Source: Aminobacterium colombiense DSM 12261 | GTDB lineage: Bacteria; Synergistota; Synergistia; Synergistales; Aminobacteriaceae | Reading direction: 5' to 3' | DNA: 64,000 nucleotides | Assembly: GCF_000025885.1 (NCBI RefSeq) | Contig: NC_014011.1 | Span: 1,116,001 to 1,180,000 of the forward strand | Shown here: piece after piece, positions 61,452 through 64,000 of the stretch | Layout of the letters: the number at the start of each line of letters is the position of its first letter | Position numbering within the stretch: position 1 is the stretch's first letter | Made by a program: the position numbers and the translations under genes | Notes under the pieces: generated by a model | What the model saw: only the letters and a program-made list of their open reading frames with translations | Told to the model about the DNA's origin: nothing | Databases searched by the model: none

Positions 61452-62564
61452 CTAGATAATGAGCGACCATATAGCGTTGGCCACTCTCATACCCTTTCTG
61501 GAGAGAGCCAGAGACGTCCCGTTCATGAGAAGGCAATCTTCTGGCACATTTTGCAGATCACTGAGGATGCTATTAAAGAGTTTATCCCCAAACCGCTGTG
61601 TAAAAAGAGAGATATCAATACCCTGAGAAGTTCGCAAAGCTAGTACAGCAAATTCTCTACCCCTTTTTTCTAAGTCGAGGCACTCTTTCCCCTCTACTGC
61701 AGATTTATCTTGAGATATCCTGTCCACGTACTCAGCTAGGGTTCTTACATTCCAGAAACGGACCCCATCATTATAGCCCCACGCCGAAGGGCCGAGGGGC
61801 AATACGTTCTTTTGGAACCAGTACGCTTGATTGTGACGACACTCACAGCCAGGTTTGGCAAAGCTCGCAATCTCATATTGAGAAAAGCCTTTTTCTTCCA
61901 GATACCACTGAGACCATCGATAATGACCATATCCATTCTGCAGACCGGAAGGAGGCATTTTCCCCCAGACAGAGCCCTCTTCTATAGAAAGCTGGTAGAT
62001 CGAAAGGTGCGATACTCCTGAATGGACCAGACCAGAAAGGGAGTGATGCCATTTTTTAAGAGACTGGCCTGCAAGTCCGAACATGAGGTCGCCGCTTACA
62101 TTAAAACCATATTTCAAAAGCTGATCAACAGCCCATAGAGCCCGTGTTGCGGTATGATGCCTTTTTAGCCATAGAAGTTCATCGTCCCATAGACTTTGTA
62201 TCCCTAGACTAACCCTTGTTACACCCCAATCCTTCCACAAAGCCATATGCTCCACTGAGAGAGATTCAGGATTGGCCTCGATTGAAATTTCTGTATCCAA
62301 ACAACGTTCAAGGTGGGTCACAAGGGATTCTATAAGTCTCTGCCACTGCAATACCGAAAGGCACGTGGGAGTGCCCCCCCCTACATATAAAGTATGGATA
62401 AGGGGCTTTTCGCCATATTGGCGATCCCACCACCGCAACTCCTTCTCTATAGATCGAACATAAGCATCTTTTTCATCGTCTGTCCCTCTCTGGCTATAAA
62501 AAGCACAATAGGGACATTTTACAGAACAAAAAGGAACATGAAGATAAACAGAAAGGGGGTCTAT
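61452..62564 (-). CDS. hemW: HemW-like radical SAM protein, apparent AUA start
   Basis: 370 residues if it starts at ATA 62564, which has GAGGAGG seven bases upstream and overlaps the lepA stop. The radical SAM cluster CSVKCPYC (13-20) lies in YLHVPFCSVKCPYCAF, followed by YVGGGTPTCL and GIQSLWDDEL. The C-terminal HemW domain is present. No ATG, GTG or TTG precedes the Cys motif in frame; the first TTG (62438) would delete the catalytic cluster. HemW is a haem chaperone; true coproporphyrinogen dehydrogenase is less likely. Confidence 0.88.
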   Translation of the reverse strand: MDPLSVYLHVPFCSVKCPYCAFYSQRGTDDEKDAYVRSIEKELRWWDRQYGEKPLIHTLYVGGGTPTCLSVLQWQRLIESLVTHLERCLDTEISIEANPESLSVEHMALWKDWGVTRVSLGIQSLWDDELLWLKRHHTATRALWAVDQLLKYGFNVSGDLMFGLAGQSLKKWHHSLSGLVHSGVSHLSIYQLSIEEGSVWGKMPPSGLQNGYGHYRWSQWYLEEKGFSQYEIASFAKPGCECRHNQAYWFQKNVLPLGPSAWGYNDGVRFWNVRTLAEYVDRISQDKSAVEGKECLDLEKRGREFAVLALRTSQGIDISLFTQRFGDKLFNSILSDLQNVPEDCLLMNGTSLALSRKGMRVANAIWSLII

Positions 62565-64000
62565 TGTTCATCCTCCTCATCAACCTTGAGAAAAGCAAGG
62601 AACGCTTCCTGAGGAATTGAAACCTTCCCCAACTGCTTCATTCGTTTTTTTCCTTCCTTCTGTTTTTCAAGCAGTTTTCTCTTTCGAGAAATATCTCCGC
62701 CATAACATTTAGCCAAAACATCTTTACGAAGGGCTTTAACATTCTGCCGAACGATAACTCTTCGTCCTACAGACGCCTGGATCGGCACCTCAAAAAGCTG
62801 TCGTGGAATAAGCTCTTTCAGTTTTCTTACCACTGCCTGTCCCCGATGAAATGCCGCATCTTTGTGACAAATAAATGAAAAGGCATCGGCTGCTTCTCCG
62901 CTGATAAGCACGTCTACGCGCACCAGGTCTGCCGCACTATACCCGCGATAGTCGTAATCGAGTGATGCAAAACCCCGAGTTTGTGATTTTAGTTTATCAT
63001 GAAAATCAAGTATAAATTCGGCTAAGGGCAAATCATAGACTAAACGAACCCTCTCCGGGGAAAGATAATCCATGGATACGTAGTTTCCACGCTTATCCTG
63101 GCAAAGCTGCATAGCTTTCCCTACAAACTCTGAGGGCAAAAAGGTTGTAAGGCGAATAATGGGCTCGCGCACCTCTTCAATTTCTGATATGTCGGGAAAA
63201 TCCGAAGGTCGGTGGGCCTCTATAATATCTCCCTCTTTTGTAGTTATTTCATATAGAACGTTAGGAGCGGTAGCCACAAGATCTACGCCAAATTCTCTGT
63301 GCAGACGCTCTTTCGCCACGTCCATGTGCAATAGTCCCAGAAAGCCGCATCTGAAGCCAAATCCAAGGGCCTCGGAAGATTCTGGCTCGAAGGTAATGGA
63401 TGAGTCGTTTAGGGTCAGTTTTTCAAGGGCATCACGAAGCTGAGGATAATCATCTCTCTCCACAGGGTAAAATCCGCAGAAAACAACTGGCTTTACCTTC
63501 TTGTACCCTGGCAATTGTTTGACCGCTGGTTTCTCATAATCAGTAATAGTATCTCCCACATGGGCCTCAGCTACTGTTTTGATATTGGCTATGACATACC
63601 CCACTTCCCCGGCTGAAAGGGTTTCCACAGGTTCGAAAAGAGGTCTGAAAACTCCCACTTCCTCTATTTGATAAGACGAGCCCGTCACCATGAAACGAAC
63701 ATTCTGACCAGCCGTAATGGTGCCATTTACAACCCTGACATAACAGATAACACCACGATAATTGTTATAAACGGAGTCGAAGATCAACGCCTGAAGGGGG
63801 GCTTCCGTATCTCCTTCTGGTGCCGGAACCTGGGCTACAATCCGTTCAAGAATATCCTGTATGCCTATTCCTTCCTTGGCGCTTGCTAAAATAGCGCCAT
63901 CAGCGTCTATACCGACAACTTCCTCTATTTCTTTTTGAACCGATTCCGGGTGGGCTGATGGAAGGTCAATTTTGTTGATGACCGGTATTATTTCAAGCCC
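62561..64000 (-). CDS. lepA: Elongation factor 4 (LepA), 5' end outside the window
   Basis: 480 codons visible, entering in frame at the right edge ([19 protein letters not shown]). Family motifs are NKID, [23 protein letters not shown]-type (here [20 protein letters not shown]) and the end [11 protein letters not shown]. It is a ribosomal back-translocase-like GTPase; the P-loop lies outside. It overlaps hemW by 4 bases. Confidence 0.96.
   Translation of the reverse strand, partial: [479 protein letters not shown]

Overview
The window reads like a chromosome segment of an anaerobic, amino-acid-fermenting bacterium of the Synergistota type (Aminobacterium-like). This is inferred from gene content and protein style, not from a database search. 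Supporting content is a pyruvate:ferredoxin oxidoreductase, a lone 4Fe-4S ferredoxin, SelA/SelB/YedF selenium genes, a Veg-IspE-PurR block and a PriA without a Walker A motif. A 39-kb prophage sits in a tRNA gene in the middle.

Layout. (1) 1-1779: end of the oxidoreductase, tRNA-Pro(GGG), ksgA. (2) 1802-14969: minus-strand housekeeping genes: HU, der, priA, coaBC, rpoZ, gmk, remA-like, yicC-like, hflX, plsC, cmk, rluB, scpB, scpA, trpS and a Nif3-family gene. Many overlap by a few bases, so they are probably co-transcribed. (3) 15055-54153: a prophage bounded by a 23-bp direct repeat, integrated into the 3' end of tRNA-Ile2(CAT). Late genes read leftwards from the terminase (36605) to the lysis genes (15336). 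They pair a lambda-type head (GpA terminase, lambda-type portal, protease-capsid fusion, DUF2190 protein) with a P2-type contractile tail (sheath, tube, E/E', tape measure, X, D, V, PAAR, U, W, J, I, fibre). Replication and control genes lie at 37928-44491. A divergent repressor switch lies at 44492-44641. Accessory genes at 45394-52652 include a PH-domain membrane protein, a secreted nuclease, an OLD-like ATPase with a DNA adenine methylase, and a Panacea toxin-antitoxin pair. The integrase is at the right end. (4) 54131-64000: tRNA-Ile2, ferredoxin, purR, ispE, veg, selB, selA, yedF, hemW, lepA.

The most striking observation is at 21839-22132. The gene for the PAAR tip protein of the tail spike has an in-frame TGA at codon 16, where from memory of the family a Cys is expected (GHG-Cys). 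A 5-bp hairpin with a GGUU apical loop begins 12 bases after the TGA, close to the geometry of a bacterial SECIS element. The host carries selA and selB about 35 kb away. I read this as a candidate phage selenoprotein at the puncturing tip of a contractile tail.

A second unusual system is the tail fibre (17677-19362). Its C-terminus looks like the variable region of a diversity-generating retroelement, followed by a 9-bp hairpin with a 4-nt loop, but no reverse transcriptase or template repeat is visible in the window. Other oddities are a PriA lacking its helicase ATP site, a hemW that seems to start at AUA, a conserved-type -1 frameshift in the tail chaperone, and five copies of an 8-bp motif arrayed near both prophage ends.
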